Positions 10,313 to 21,290 of a stretch of 64,000 nucleotides of DNA are shown here, one piece after another; the first letter of the stretch is position 1, and every line of letters begins with the position of its first letter. Source of the DNA: Manihot esculenta. Taxonomy: Eukaryota; Streptophyta; Magnoliopsida; Malpighiales; Euphorbiaceae. Below the pieces are notes generated by a model that did not search any database, had not been told where the DNA came from, and saw only the letters and a list, made by a program, of their open reading frames with translations. Location of the stretch: assembly GCF_001659605.2 (NCBI RefSeq), contig NC_035177.2:558611-622610 (forward strand). The letters run 5' to 3'. Made by a program: the position numbers and the translations under genes.

Positions 10313-11778
10313 TCTGATTTGTGTTTGTATGAATCATAGTAAGATAGTAGTTATGTGACAAAAGTAAAAGGTAGATAGAAAAGAAGTTGGTAGTTAGAGG
10401 TTAGTGAACCAAAGAAGAGTTAGAGAGCAAGTTGTTGTGAGATTTTATGATCTCAAAACTCAGGTATAGTAAGAATTGATTTCTCAAAAAAGGAGTAGGA
10501 GTAAAAGGAAGAAGGATAGAGTAAGTAAGGCAGAGAACAAAACAAGAAGCAAAAGAGTAAGAGTAAGTAAGATAAAGCAGAAGAATAAGTGAAATATAAC
10601 AGAATAAGAAAAGAAGAAGTAAGAGTGAGTTCAGAAAGAGATTGGAATTAGTCTGGGATCAGTGGTAGTGAGGCAAGGAAAAAGGGTGAGCCTTTTCTTC
10701 AGTCGATTCCCGAGGGAAGTTCCATTAGCCTTAGCTTGGATCTTCACCCTGACTTAGTAGGAAGATAACACATCAAATACGGTGACGTTAGGTACGTTCA
10801 TTTGTAAGTATTCGGATGTGTATGTTGTTTATGTTAGACCCCAGTGTTTCGCTTTCCTTGTTATTGTGAGCTGTTGATAGGATGGGTTTGATGACTTCTA
10901 GGCTTAGAGAGTGTTTCTTGGGTCAGTGGACCTAAGTGTATGATCCATCTGAAGCAGAGTCAGTCAGTTCAGTTCAGAGTTTGTGGTGAGTAAATGCGAT
11001 CCAGCTGACCTTATAGTTCTAGATTTGACTGTGTGATGTCATTCTAGGGCGGATTGGCTAGCTACTCATAGTACTACCTGTGTCAATAGAGACAAGGTAG
11101 GAGAGTTCAGAGTATAGGATGGATCAGTGGTCGTCCTTTAGAAGGACAGCGTATAGAGGTGCCTAGAAGTTGATGTCAGCCCTACAGGCTCACAATTATT
11201 CAGGAAAGGTTATCAGAGGGTTGTTTTAGCTCTTGTGAGCAAGTTTGTCAGGATAAGGGAATCAGCCTCAGTGCCCTTTACTAGTGAGTACTAGATGTTT
11301 CCCAGGCAAGTTGTCAGGTTTACTATCTGTCAGGATGTTAAAGATTAGAATGAAAATGGTATCTGGACGCAGAACCATTTCTTTCTTTCCTTTCCCTACA
11401 GAATGGCACCTGCAGAGAGAGCTAAGGGTTATCAGAATAGTGGAAAGGTTGGGTAGATAAGATTTTATCTGACTTAGTACCTCACCCTGGAATATTTCCA
11501 GTGTTAGTGTGGAAAACGAAGGATAAATCCTTAAGATTGTGTTTTGATGATAAGTGGTTATCAGGTATTCCTAGTTAGGATTGATCTAATAGAACAGTGA
11601 AAGAGTTGATTATGGTTTTGGTGTGATCAAGATTTTGAGTATCACCTGTTGACAATTAGAAAGTGAAAGTTAGGAAAAGATAAAGAGAAAGAGGAGTAAG
11701 GATCAGAGTGCGCAGCGAAAGCTGTGGAGTTAAGGAATAGGTTCAGGTCTTGATTGTCTTCATTGTATGTTTTTTTTA
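10313..11778 (+). pseudogene. Decayed protease/RT remnant of element G
   Basis: No open frame. An A/G-rich stretch (about 10330-10660) has no recognisable homology. From about 10670 to 11640 scattered matches follow the usual order: the gag-protease linker (near 10730, TTAGCTTGGATCTTCACC), the protease region (near 10800-10870, AGACCCCAGTGTTTCGCTTTC), the linker before RT (11160-11340), the [13 protein letters not shown] region (11390-11430), the RT start (11480-11560) and the KI..SGYHL-like trace (11625-11660). RNase H, integrase and chromodomain are absent. Many indels and stops show long neutral decay. Confidence 0.7.
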
Positions 11779-11815
11779 ACATTCGAGGACAACTGTTTTT
11801 TTAAGGGGGGAAGAA
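11779..11815 (+). other. G polypurine tract with upstream hairpin remnant
   Basis: AAGGGGGGAAGAA directly precedes the 3' LTR and would prime plus-strand DNA synthesis. Just upstream, AACATTCGAGGACAACTGTT at 11779-11798 is a degenerate form of the GAACATTCG...CGAATGTTC hairpin seen at the same place in A, B, C and E. Confidence 0.8.
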
Positions 11816-14116
11816 TGTAATACCCGGCTAAATCAGGCATCAGAATTCCTACCGTCCGGTGGAATTCAAGGATGTCAGAGGTTTCTAGAAGGGTAGAGTG
11901 AACGTTTTCTAAAAGATTTTTAAGAATGATTGTTTAAGTATTTTTAAGGATTTGATTAAGAAAAGAGTTGAGTTTTGTGGAGAATTAGCCAAAGGAGTTT
12001 CTGTCATGTTCGGCCCCCGAATGTTAAGTTCGGCCGCCGAAAGTGCCCAATGTTCGGCCCCCGAAGGTTATGTTCGGCCGCCGAAAGTTGCATGGTTTTG
12101 CATGCAGTTTCGGCAGCCGAAGCTGAGGTGGTCGGTTAGTTGTGCACACTCCTCAGTCCATGGTTTGGCCAGGTGTTCACCTCCAGATCATGACCAGAGG
12201 TTTGGCCACGTCTCCCTTGACTCATCTGCAAACTTTTATCAGCTCATGCAGAAGGTTTGGTTGTATTTCAAAGAGTTTTGAAGGTTTTGAGAGAAAAGAG
12301 AGGTTTTGGTGGTTTGAAGTTTGTGAAGGGGATTTGCTGAGTTCAAGTTGTTCCTCTTCTAGTTTCAGGAGGTAAGAGAGGTCTTTATACTTGTTTTAAT
12401 GATTTCTAACAGCTTCTAAAGAGGTTAAGGGTAGAGATGCATGCTTAGGGTTTTAAGTTAGTTTTTGATGTTTTAATGGTGTAAGCATGATTATGTGTTA
12501 TAGTTGTTGATTTGTTGGGATTAATAGGTAGTTTTGGATCCCTTTGTGCATATACTTGAGTATATGTAAGTTGAGGATTGAAGTTATGCATGTTAGAGTG
12601 TGTTGGAGAAGTTGTGCATGGGAGGAAGCAAGGTTCTGTCTTCTGGAGAACCCAGCTTCGGCCGCCGAAGTGAAGATTCGGCCGCCGAACCTCTTGTGGA
12701 GTGGAGTTAGTGCTTGGCAGGCTTGTTCATGCACGAAGCTGAGTTCTGGATGAACTCAGGTTCGGCCGCCGAAGGGAGGATTCGGCCGCCGAACCCCTTG
12801 TGGAGGTAGTTTCGGCTGCCTAAGGTTGCCTCCAAAAGAATGGACTTTCGGATCTGTCATGCACATTCGGCCGCCGAAGGTGCCGCCGAACATGCATGAG
12901 TTTCGGCTCTGGAGAGGACATTCGGCCGCCAAACCTGCCGCCGAATGTGTTCTGTCCAGCCTTCTTTTGCATGCTTTGTGTGCTTGTTTCAGGAGCTTTT
13001 AGAAGGATTTTGGGAAGTTGTTAGTGAGTTAATAAGAGTATGTTTGACACCTCATTCGAGTCCATTTGTGTAGGATTGGACCCGACAGTTCAGGGAGGTC
13101 GTCAGGATTAGCAGTTGCAGAGTCAGTCAGGTTTCAGAGGTGAGTAGAACTAAACTTAATCTTTTTTTTTTAAGAAACAGAATGCTTTTCAGCATAGTTC
13201 ATGCATCATGTATGTTATGGTATATATACTAGGGTGATTGCATTAGAATCACGAAGATGGTGCATTGCATTATACATTGATAATGAGGATTGGACCAAGG
13301 CGACATCAATAGCCCGTCGAGGGAGTTTTGAGGTCATGTCTAATCCAAGATATGGAATGTTTGTGTTGTGACGCATTTCATGACAGAGTGTATTTAATGA
13401 ACTATTTTCAGTATTTCTACTCACTGGGCTTTAGAAGCTCATCCCTTTCCCTTAATCCCAGTTTTACAGGTACAGGGTTAGCTGGGAAGTCAGAAGCATC
13501 AGAGTGTTGTCTCCAGTATGCTTGTGTAATAGTTTAGTGTGGACATGATGTAAATTAAAGAGATATTTGTTACAGATGTAAAAGTTAGTCAGTTAATGTG
13601 CTTATGGTTTAGTGTGTGCTTTGCCTATAGTATGTTTTATCCCTTGGGTATGCATGTATCCTGTTTTCAGTTTCTTGATGAGAAATGAGTCAAACCAGGC
13701 TTAATACATGTTGTGTTTCGAAAACTCCAGTATGATATATAACTGTGAGGGAAGACCGGGTTTGATTCCCGTGACCCAAGATCAGGCTGTGAGGGAAGAC
13801 CAGGTTTGATTCCTGTGACCCAAGATCAGACCGTAAGGGAAGATCAGGTTTGATTCCTGTGACTCTACGGACAGAATTACTGGTGTAGTAGCCCTGGGGG
13901 CTATTTCAGATTGGTATATCTGAGTGGTTTTAAGGTTAAGTCTGGTAGTTTTTCAGAAAAGTTTTAAACAGCTAGTAGTCCAGCCGGATCATGTATGGGA
14001 TATTTGGAGTTCAGGTTAGGCTTACTACGGGTCCCGGCGGCCTTAAGCCGATCTGGATCCTAGTGCCGAGCGGTTCGGGCCGTTACAGAGAGGGTACCGA
14101 TTTCCGGGTCGTTACA
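11816..14116 (+). repeat. Element G 3' LTR
   Basis: 2301 bp, collinear with 7072-9371 with about 1% differences. Several differences fall in the palindromes (for example GGCCCCC versus GGCCGCC) and in a T-run near 13165. It ends at 14116, followed by the GATAG duplication. Confidence 0.92.
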
Positions 14117-14121
14117 GATAG

Positions 14122-15076
14122 ACTGACTAAATCTGCTCACTTCATTCAAGTCAGGAGTAACTATTCTGTGGACAAGCTAGCGCAGGTATATGTAGAGGAG
14201 ATAGTGAAGTTGCATGGAGTACCAGTGTCAATAGTATCAGACAGAGGACCTCAGTTTACCTCCAGGTTTTGGCAGAGTCTGCAAGCTGAGATGGGCACGA
14301 GATTGGATTTCAGCACTGCTTTCCATCCACAGACAGATGGACAGTCAGAGAGGACCATCCAGACCATTGAAGATATGTTGAGAATGTGTGTGTTAGACTT
14401 TAGCGGTTCTTGGAGGCAGCATCTACCTCTGGTGGAGTTTGCCTACAATAACAGCCATCATGCTAGCATAGGGATGGCCCCTTATGAAGCTCTGTATGGA
14501 AGGAAGTGCCGGACACCTGTTTTCTGGGAAGAAGTAGGAGAGAAGGCTCTTGCAGGGCCAGAGTTAGTGGAAGTTACCAGTAGGTTAGTGCCTGTCATCA
14601 GAGAGAGGATCAAAACAGCGGTTAGCAGACAGAAGCGTAGGAAACAGATAGAATTCCAGGAGGGAGATATGGTATTGCTGAAGGTGTCTCCAATGAAAGG
14701 AGTGGTTCACTTTGGAAATAAGGGTAAACTAGCTCCACGGTACATTGGTCCCTTTGAGATCTTGCAGAAGGTCGAGAATGTGTCGTATAAGCTAGATTTA
14801 CCTACATCTATGGAGAGAATTCACCCGGTGTTCCATGTTTCTATGTTGCGAAAGTTTGTGTCAGATCCGAGTAAGGTTCTTAGTGAGCCTGATATAGAGA
14901 TCCTAAGAGATCTCACCTATGTGGAACAGCCAATACGGATTCTGGACACACAGATCAGGAAGCTGAGGAACAAGGAGATACCGATGGTGAAAGTCCTGTG
15001 GAACCACCATAATCTAGAAGAGTGCACCTGGGAGACACGGGAGTCCATGCTCCAGCAATACCCATATCTGTTTTAA
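14122..15076 (+). pseudogene. A gag-pol, second part (integrase core, chromodomain)
   Basis: Continues A's integrase after [10 protein letters not shown], then SDRGPQF with the second catalytic Asp, and DGQSER with the catalytic Glu, then the GPF module (PRYIGPFE) and a C-terminal chromodomain with VLWNHH and EECTWE. Compared with E, a 15-bp in-frame deletion near 14634 removes five residues before the QEGD motif. The frame is open to TAA at 15074-15076. The open frame upstream to 13991 is G LTR sequence and not part of the gene. Chromodomains in this group are known to steer integration toward heterochromatin. Confidence 0.92.
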
Positions 15077-15122
15077 GGTTAGTTTTCCCCTTTCTATGTG
15101 CTTATGTGTTTATATGTTTGAG

Positions 15123-15161
15123 GAACATTCGGGGACAAATGTTCTTAAGGGGGGGGGAGAA
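15123..15161 (+). other. A PPT-proximal hairpin and polypurine tract
   Basis: GAACATTCG...AATGTTC at 15123-15144 is an inverted repeat with one mismatch. It is followed at once by TTAAGGGGGGGGGAGAA, the polypurine tract that primes plus-strand synthesis at the 3' LTR edge. Confidence 0.85.
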
Positions 15162-17403
15162 TGTAATACCCGGCTAGAGTCCGGCATCGGAATTCCTATA
15201 GTCCGGTGGAATCTCAGGTGTCGGAACCCTCTAGAAGGGTAGTACATATGTTTTCTAAGATGTTTTAAGATGTTTTAATGTTTTGAAGTGTTTAAGGAAA
15301 TGAGTTTTTGAAAGAAAAGCAACAAGGGAGAAGTGCAAATGTTCGGCCGCCGAAGGTCACTTTCGGCCGCCGAACCTTGCATGGTTTAGGAGTCACGTTC
15401 GGCTGCCGAAGGTGGTCTGGCCAGCCACCTATAAAGGGGCCAAAGGTCGGTGAAAAGGAGGATATTTCTCCTTCACTTGCAGCCAGAGGTGAGCCAAAAC
15501 CCTCTCCAAGTTGACTTTCATGATTTTCATGTTTTTCACCAAATCTTTCAAGGTTTTAAAGGGTTTATGCTTGTTTTGAAGGTTTTGAGTAAAAAGAGCA
15601 AAGTTTGGAAGTTTGGAGCTTTGGAAGCTTGGATCTCCATAACTCCACGTTAGGATCATCTGATCTTCTGTTAAGAAGAGGTAAGTGAGGATCCTGACCT
15701 TCCTTACTTGATTTTTGAAGGTTTTATGAAGTTTGTATGGGTAGTATGCATGTTTAGGTTTAGGAGAGGTTTTGGTGATCATTGATGTTTAAACATGTTT
15801 ATGTGTTATGTGCTATGTTTGTTTGGGGTGTTAGGTTAGTTTTAGACCCCTTTGTGCATATACTTGAGTATATGCTGGTTATGTGTGTTGAGATGCATGT
15901 TTGAGAGGAGTTGGGGAAAAGTTTGCATGAAACAGAGGAGTTTCTGCCCAAGAAGGCAAAACCAGGTTCGGCCGCCGAAGTAGAGGTTCGGTCGCCGAAC
16001 CCCTTATGGAGGCAGTTTCGGCTGCCAAAGCTTGCTTCCGAAAATTTAGACTTTCGTCTCTAGAGGCAAGGTTCAGCAGCCGAAAGTGCTGCCGAAGGTT
16101 GAGTTTCGTCTCTGGACGAGACTTTCGGATGCCGAAGGTGCACCCGAAGGAGAGTAATAGGACTTTCGGCCGCCGAAGGAAGAGGTTCAGCCGCCGAAAG
16201 TGCATGAGTTTAGTCTCTGGACAGGACTTTCGGCCGCCGAACCTGCCGCCGAAAGTGCCCTGTCCAGCCTTCTTTTGCATGCTTTATGTGATTGTTTTAG
16301 GATCGTTTAGAGGGGCTTTGGGGAGTTTCTTAGAGTTGTTCTTGTGTTAGTTTGGTACCTCATATAAGTCCACCTGTGTAGGAACAGACCAGAGGAACCA
16401 GAGAGAGCAGCAGTGAGCACTGCTTCAGAACCTGCAGTGTTAGATCAGAGTCAGCCAAAGGTGAGTGGGACTAAACTTAAATGTTTTAATATGAAATATC
16501 AAATACTTTCATCATGTTTCATGCATCATGACTATGTTTAGGATGATTGCATTAGATGACACGAATGTGTTGCATTGCATCTTTAATTGTTGATGTGGGT
16601 AAATGCTGGATGATCCAATTGTCCCTGGCAGGAAGACCAGGACCCCATTCTACGGCCTGGCAAATGAATGACAGGAAGTCCAGGACCCCAGTCTACGGCC
16701 TGGCGCAATGGTAAGGCAAAGGTGTTATATACACATATATATATATATACATGACAGGAAGACCAGGACCCCATGCTACGGCCTGGCACGGAATGACGAT
16801 GGGACTATTTGGTGACAGGTTTACCCTTGATGTGGCTTGTTTGTGATATGATGTATTCCATGAAGTCATGTTTTATCGCCTGTTTTATAGTTCTGCTCAC
16901 TGGGCTAGTATAGCTCATCCCTTTCCCTTAACCCCAGTTTTGCAGGTTCAGAGTCCAGAGAGAAAGGTAGATCAGCAGGGTACAGAAGAGAAGATTATGT
17001 AATAGCTAGAGTGGACATAAAATTGTAAAGAGATAGTTATGATGTACAGTGTATAGATTGTGCTTGACTAGTAAGAGATGTTATGCTTTTACATACATGA
17101 TCTTTTTATGAAAATGCTTATGTTTTATATTATGAATGTGAAATCCAGGCTTAACACATAATGAGTTTAGCCCACCTAGAGCTATGATGAGGGCTCTAGT
17201 AGGGGTTTATGATACAGAGTTACAGGATGCACAGGTTAAGCCTTGGAAAAAGGAAAAAGGTTTTAATGTTTACAGAAAATGTTTGATCATGTATGAGCTG
17301 TCACAGGTACACAGAGTTCACAGTAGGCTTGCTACGGGTCCCGGCGGCCTTAAGCCGATCTGGATCCTAGCGCCGATAGCAGTTCGGTTTCCGGGCTGTT
17401 ACA
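15162..17403 (+). repeat. Element A 3' LTR
   Basis: 2242 bp, pairing with 562-2827. It ends GGGCTGTTACA at 17403, then AATAG. Its last 712 bp are also the start of the tandem duplication that continues to 18155. Confidence 0.92.
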
Positions 17404-18155
17404 AATAGGGATTGATCTGGTTCTCTACGGCCTGGCGCAATGGTAAGGCAAAGGTGTTATATACACATATATATATATATACATGACAGGAAGACCAGGA
17501 CCCCATGCTACGGCCTGGCACGGAATGACGATGGGACTATTTGGTGACAGGTTTACCCTTGATGTGGCTTGTTTGTGATATGATGCATTCCATGAAGTCA
17601 TGTTTTATCGCCTGTTTTATAGTTCTGCTCACTGGGCTAGTATAGCTCATCCCTCTCCCTTAACCCCAGTTTTGCAGGTTCAGAGTCCAGAGAGAAAGAT
17701 AGATCAGCAGGGTAGAGAAGAGAATTTTATGTAATAGCTAGAGTGGACATAAAATTGTAAAGAGATAGTTATGATGTACAGTGTATAGATTGTGCTTGAC
17801 TAGTAAGAGATGTTATGCTTTTACATACATGATCTTTTTATGAAAATGCTTATGTTTTATATTATGAATGTGAAATCCAGGCTTAACACATAATGAGTTT
17901 AGCCCACCTAGAGCTATGATGAGGGCTCTAGTAGGGGTTTATGATACAGAGTTACAGGATGCACAGGTTAAGCCTTGGAAAAAGGAAAAAGGTTTTAATG
18001 TTTACAGAAAATGTTTGATCATGTATGAGCTGTCACAGGTACACAGAGTTCACAGTAGGCTTGCTACGGGTCCCGGCGGCCTTAAGCCGATCTGGATCCT
18101 AGCGCCGATAGCAGTTCGGTTTCCGGGCTGTTACAAATAGAGATTGATCTAGTTC
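16692..18155 (+). repeat. 732-bp tandem duplication spanning A's 3' LTR end and Z flank
   Basis: Unit one is 16692-17423, unit two 17424-18155. Each holds the last 712 bp of the LTR plus 20 bp of Z flank (AATAG.GATTGATCT.GTTC). The joint has a TCT microhomology. The units differ at about 8 bases. At several of these (GATGCATTCC, CCTCTCCC, GAAAGATAG) unit two agrees with the 5' LTR and unit one does not. The copied Z flank proves the duplication happened after A inserted. Confidence 0.9.
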
Positions 18156-19512
18156 TCATTTATCACTTCTATTTCCAAGCTCTATCTCCCTAACAGTTGG
18201 TAAGCCTGGCAGCTCTTCTTGGAAGACATCTAAGAACTCTCTAACTATCGGCACTGAGGCTGAATCCTTGACCTGACTACTAAGCTCTCTAACAAGAGCT
18301 AGAAACCCCTGACAACCCCTCTTGAGCAACCTACGAGCCTGAAACGCTGATATCGAACCTATAGGCATCCCTACACTATCCCCTCAAAAGACTACCTCTG
18401 ACCCATCCTATTCTCTGAACCTGACTAGCTGGTCTCTGCAGTCCGAGGTAGCACCACGAGTACAAAACCAATCCATCCCTAGAATGACGTTGAATCAGTC
18501 AATTCTAGAACCACCAAGGTCGGCTGGAAGGCATCCACTCCCAACAAACTCTGAACTGAACCAGCAGACTGACTCTGCCACAGATGGATTGCACTTGGGT
18601 CCACAGACCCAAAGAGGACGCTATAGCCTAGAAGCCATCAACCCAACCTCTCTACGGCTCACGAAGCAACAAAAGAAAGAGAGAAGCATCAGGGTTCAAA
18701 AGAGCATACACATCAGAACATTCAAAAGTGAGCGTACCTGACACCACCGTATTTGATGTGTTAGCCTCCTGCTGAGCCAGGGTGAAGATCCGAGCTGGAG
18801 CTGACGGACCTTCTCCGCGGGAACCTGAGGAATAAGAGGCTGACCCTCTCCCACTACCTCGACCACTAACCTGCGACATGGCTGAAGCTACTGGCTGAGC
18901 CACACTACCTGAACCTGTTCGTTGGGACTATGCCAACCAGGGCGCAGTAGGACACTCACGAACCATGTGCCCCTCCTGTCCACATCTATAACATGCCGTA
19001 GTCCCATACAGACAGACTCCTTTGTGCGGCTTCCCACACCTCATGCATCCAGAACGCTCTGAGCCAGAGCGTGAGCCACCTCCTAATCCCAGACTAGACT
19101 TCAAATTATTCTAGAACCTACTCTTCTTCTTACTCAAAGTTTTGCCCCACTTCTTACTTCTTACGGGGACTGCACTCAGAGATGAGAGATCAACTCTCTC
19201 TATACTCGGGGTTATGGAACCCAAGGTCTGAGCGCCTCTTTGCGACTCCCCTATGCCCTCCTCTAGCACTACTACTTCCAAACTTTCATCTCTTCTTTGA
19301 ACATCCATCTCTGCTTTCCCCACTTCAGCTGACATCCCTCTTGGATCCATTCTTCCTCTGATTACATCAAGAGACCTTCTAGGGTCCCTTGATGTTTCCC
19401 ATCTGCTCACTCTACACGATTGTGCTCTTGGCAGAGTAGGGGGAAAGGTATCCATACCTTCCCTCTCAGATGGAACTCCAGTTGATCCCGTAGAACGATG
19501 AGTACCTCGCAT
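18141..19512 (-). pseudogene. Z gag-protease remnant, capsid domain missing
   Basis: Starts at ATG 19512 (MRGTHRS). About 130 residues are open, then TGG became TAG near 19110 at the position of the conserved SKFWSK-type motif. A zinc-binding pair follows ([26 protein letters not shown], about 18950-19055), then the Ser/Gly-rich linker and the protease, whose DPGASHSF motif reads NPDASLF, so the catalytic Asp is lost. Then comes the protease-RT linker (18141-18368) up to A. The capsid domain is missing: text jumps from GESQRGAQ straight to the KKW..-type basic region. Several frame changes occur. Confidence 0.82.
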
Positions 19513-19760
19513 CCTGATCTCTGAAAAGAAACCACATACATCACATAAACATAAGCATCATATGGTTCATGTGGAAACACATGAACCCACACATACATAT
19601 CATATCATTAATGCACATGCATATCATCATGGCATTTCACATCATCATTTAGACAAGACTCTACATCCTATCCTAGTGGACATGATCTTTCCTATTGTGC
19701 TTGCCCTTCTATAACATCTATGAGCTCGACACACTCTAGGTTCGACCATGTGAACCTAGG

Positions 19761-19772
19761 GCTATGATACCA
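19761..19772 (-). other. Z primer binding site
   Basis: Minus-strand TGGTATCATAGC, one mismatch from the initiator-Met-type site, three bases after the LTR end at 19776. The leader between it and the gag ATG (19513-19760) holds an acceptor-like TTTTCAG at 19521. Confidence 0.8.
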
Positions 19773-19775
19773 CAC

Positions 19776-21290
19776 TGTAACGACCCGAAAATCGGACCGC
19801 TACCGGCCCTAAGATCCAGATTGAGTTAAGATTGCCGGCACCTGTAGCAAGCCTGCTATACATCCTGTACAACTGGTATAATCCCATACATCATTAAATA
19901 TTCCATAAAATCTTTAAAACATTTCATACCCCAAGCTCAACCTGTGCATACATCACAACTGTAAACATAAAAACCCCTTGCTGGAGCCCTCATCAAATGC
20001 TCCAACTAGGTCAACATTACATATGTTAAGCTTAGGTCATCATATAACATCATTAAAAACATTTAAATACCAATCATGTATCAAAAAGGGATTTAACCAC
20101 TACTACTAGGGCCAAGCACAATATTATACTCAAATCTTTACATTACAGAACATTATATCATTTTACATTACATCTCATGTCCACAATTAAACTATTATAT
20201 AAACTATGCCATTACCCTTGCCGACTTCTTGAACTCTCTCTCTGACCTGCAAACCTGGGGGTTAGGGGAAAGGGGTGAGCTAAAAAACCCAGTGAGCATA
20301 ATAGTAAAAATAGTTCATTTAAACATATGCTTTCATGAATGCGTCACAGCACAAATAAATCACATCAAGGATGGACCCGACCCAAAAATCCCTCTACTCT
20401 GTGCCCGACCCTCGAAGGAGCTCCTCAAGACTTCTGTTACATACAAATCTCTGTGCCCAGCCTTCGGTGAGGCTCCTCAAGACTTCTGTTAAATATCAAT
20501 ATATCTAGAGGGCTAATGGGTCATCCTCTGGTCCTCCTACACCTTCAACAAATTATGCAATGCGGCATATTCATGATTTCTAATGCAGGCAACCTATTAC
20601 ATATACATGGTATTCATGATGCGTGAAACATGCTCAAAACATTTGATCAGTTAGTTCTACTCACCTCTGGCAGACTCTGAACTACCTCTGAAGCAGCCAA
20701 CTCACTACTGGCCTCTAGGGTCTCTCTGGTCCGATCCTCTTGAAGATCGAGGGTTGGTGCGATCCAGACTTGGAGATGAGGAGAATACAAGCTCCGGAGG
20801 TCTCCAAGCTCTAAAACCTTGATCAAAGCTTAAAACTCTATGCCCGTAAAGGGAGAGAAAAACTCGCCCGTTTTCAGACAGGGGGCCTTTTATAGGCGGC
20901 TGGCTAAACGACCTTCGGTGGCTAAATGTGCTTCCACAACTCCACTATGTTCGGCGGCCGAACTTGAGATTCGGCGGCAACAAAAGGGAGTCACCTTCGG
21001 CAGCCTAAAGCACTCCCAAAACACCCCTATGTTTGGCGGCCGAACTTGAGGTTTGGCGACCGAACCTGGGTTTGGCGGCCGAACCTGGGTCTTTCCCTCA
21101 AAGGAGACTTTTCTTCTCTTTTGCATTTTTAGCTCAAAACCAACCATAAAAAACATGAAAACATGTAAAAACATTTTAGAAAACATATTTTACCCTTCTA
21201 GAGAGTTTCGACATCCAAGATTTCCAAATTTCAGCGGAGGTTCCGCCGGAAAGTTGGAATTCCAGTGCCGAGGTCTAGCCAGGTATTACA
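19776..21290 (-). repeat. Element Z 5' LTR, lacking intron 1
   Basis: 1515 bp, reading on the minus strand TGTAATACCTGGC to GGTCGTTACA. It is about 700 bp shorter than B's LTR. The gap lies exactly between the predicted exon 1 end (TCTTCAAGAG, plus 20737) and exon 2 start (GATCGGACCAGAG, plus 20736). Palindromes remain only upstream (20947-21085). A TATAAA box lies at plus 20888-20893. Confidence 0.88.
20247..20664 (-). other. Predicted intron 2 retained in Z LTR
   Basis: Minus-strand donor CAGAG/GTGAGT (plus 20659-20664) and acceptor GTTTGCAG (AG at plus 20247-20248). Inside, two roughly 70-bp repeats (20395-20490) contain GAGGAGC and CTTCG segments that can pair, for example AGCCT/AGGCT in one copy. 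Confidence 0.55.

Larger units (their letters stand above)
7072..14116 (+). mobile_element. Element G: non-autonomous gypsy element inserted in A integrase
   Basis: 7.0 kb with LTRs at 7072-9371 and 11816-14116, flanked by GATAG on both sides (7067-7071 and 14117-14121). It sits in codons of the integrase [13 protein letters not shown] motif of A, which rejoins in frame across it. The internal region is only 2.4 kb: primer site, a capsid-less gag ORF, decayed protease and RT traces, polypurine tract. By eye the LTRs differ at about 20-25 positions (roughly 1%), far less than the decay of its pol traces, so G probably jumped after losing pol, using proteins from other elements. Confidence 0.9.
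562..17403 (+). mobile_element. Element A: Tekay/Del-like Ty3/gypsy retrotransposon, interrupted by G
   Basis: A is bounded by LTRs at 562-2827 and 15162-17403, both TG...CA. Flanks are AATAA (557-561) and AATAG (17404-17408, copied again at 18136-18140). The uninterrupted Z target reads AATAG in related elements, so the left copy has one mutation. Without G the element is about 9.8 kb. It carries one gag-pol polyprotein ending in a chromodomain. The coding part has two in-frame stops, a lost protease aspartate, a 15-bp integrase deletion and the G insertion, so it is dead. By eye the two LTRs differ at roughly 35-40 bases plus short indels. Confidence 0.9.
1..21290 (-). mobile_element. Element Z: Ty3/gypsy chromovirus derivative, 3' end outside window
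   Basis: Z reads right to left. Its 5' LTR is 19776-21290, its primer site 19761-19772, its gag/protease remnant 18141-19512, and its pol continues at 1-561 on the other side of element A. The two pol pieces rejoin at the protease-RT linker: the left piece ends in the codons for the IPPYR-type motif and the right piece begins just upstream of it. This shows that A landed inside Z. The 3' LTR lies left of base 1, so its LTR divergence and target duplication (expected GTTTT, 21291-21295) cannot be checked. Z lacks the capsid region, the end of RT, RNase H and the integrase core, so it is non-autonomous. Confidence 0.85.

Noticed and set aside
13991..15076. 361-codon open frame fusing a novel N-terminus to integrase
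   Set aside because: The first 42 codons are the end of G's LTR read by chance into A's integrase across the GATAG duplication; not a gene fusion.
17424..18135. Independent solo or truncated LTR
   Set aside because: It carries the same Z flank as A's own 3' end at a fixed 732-bp offset, so it is a tandem duplication.
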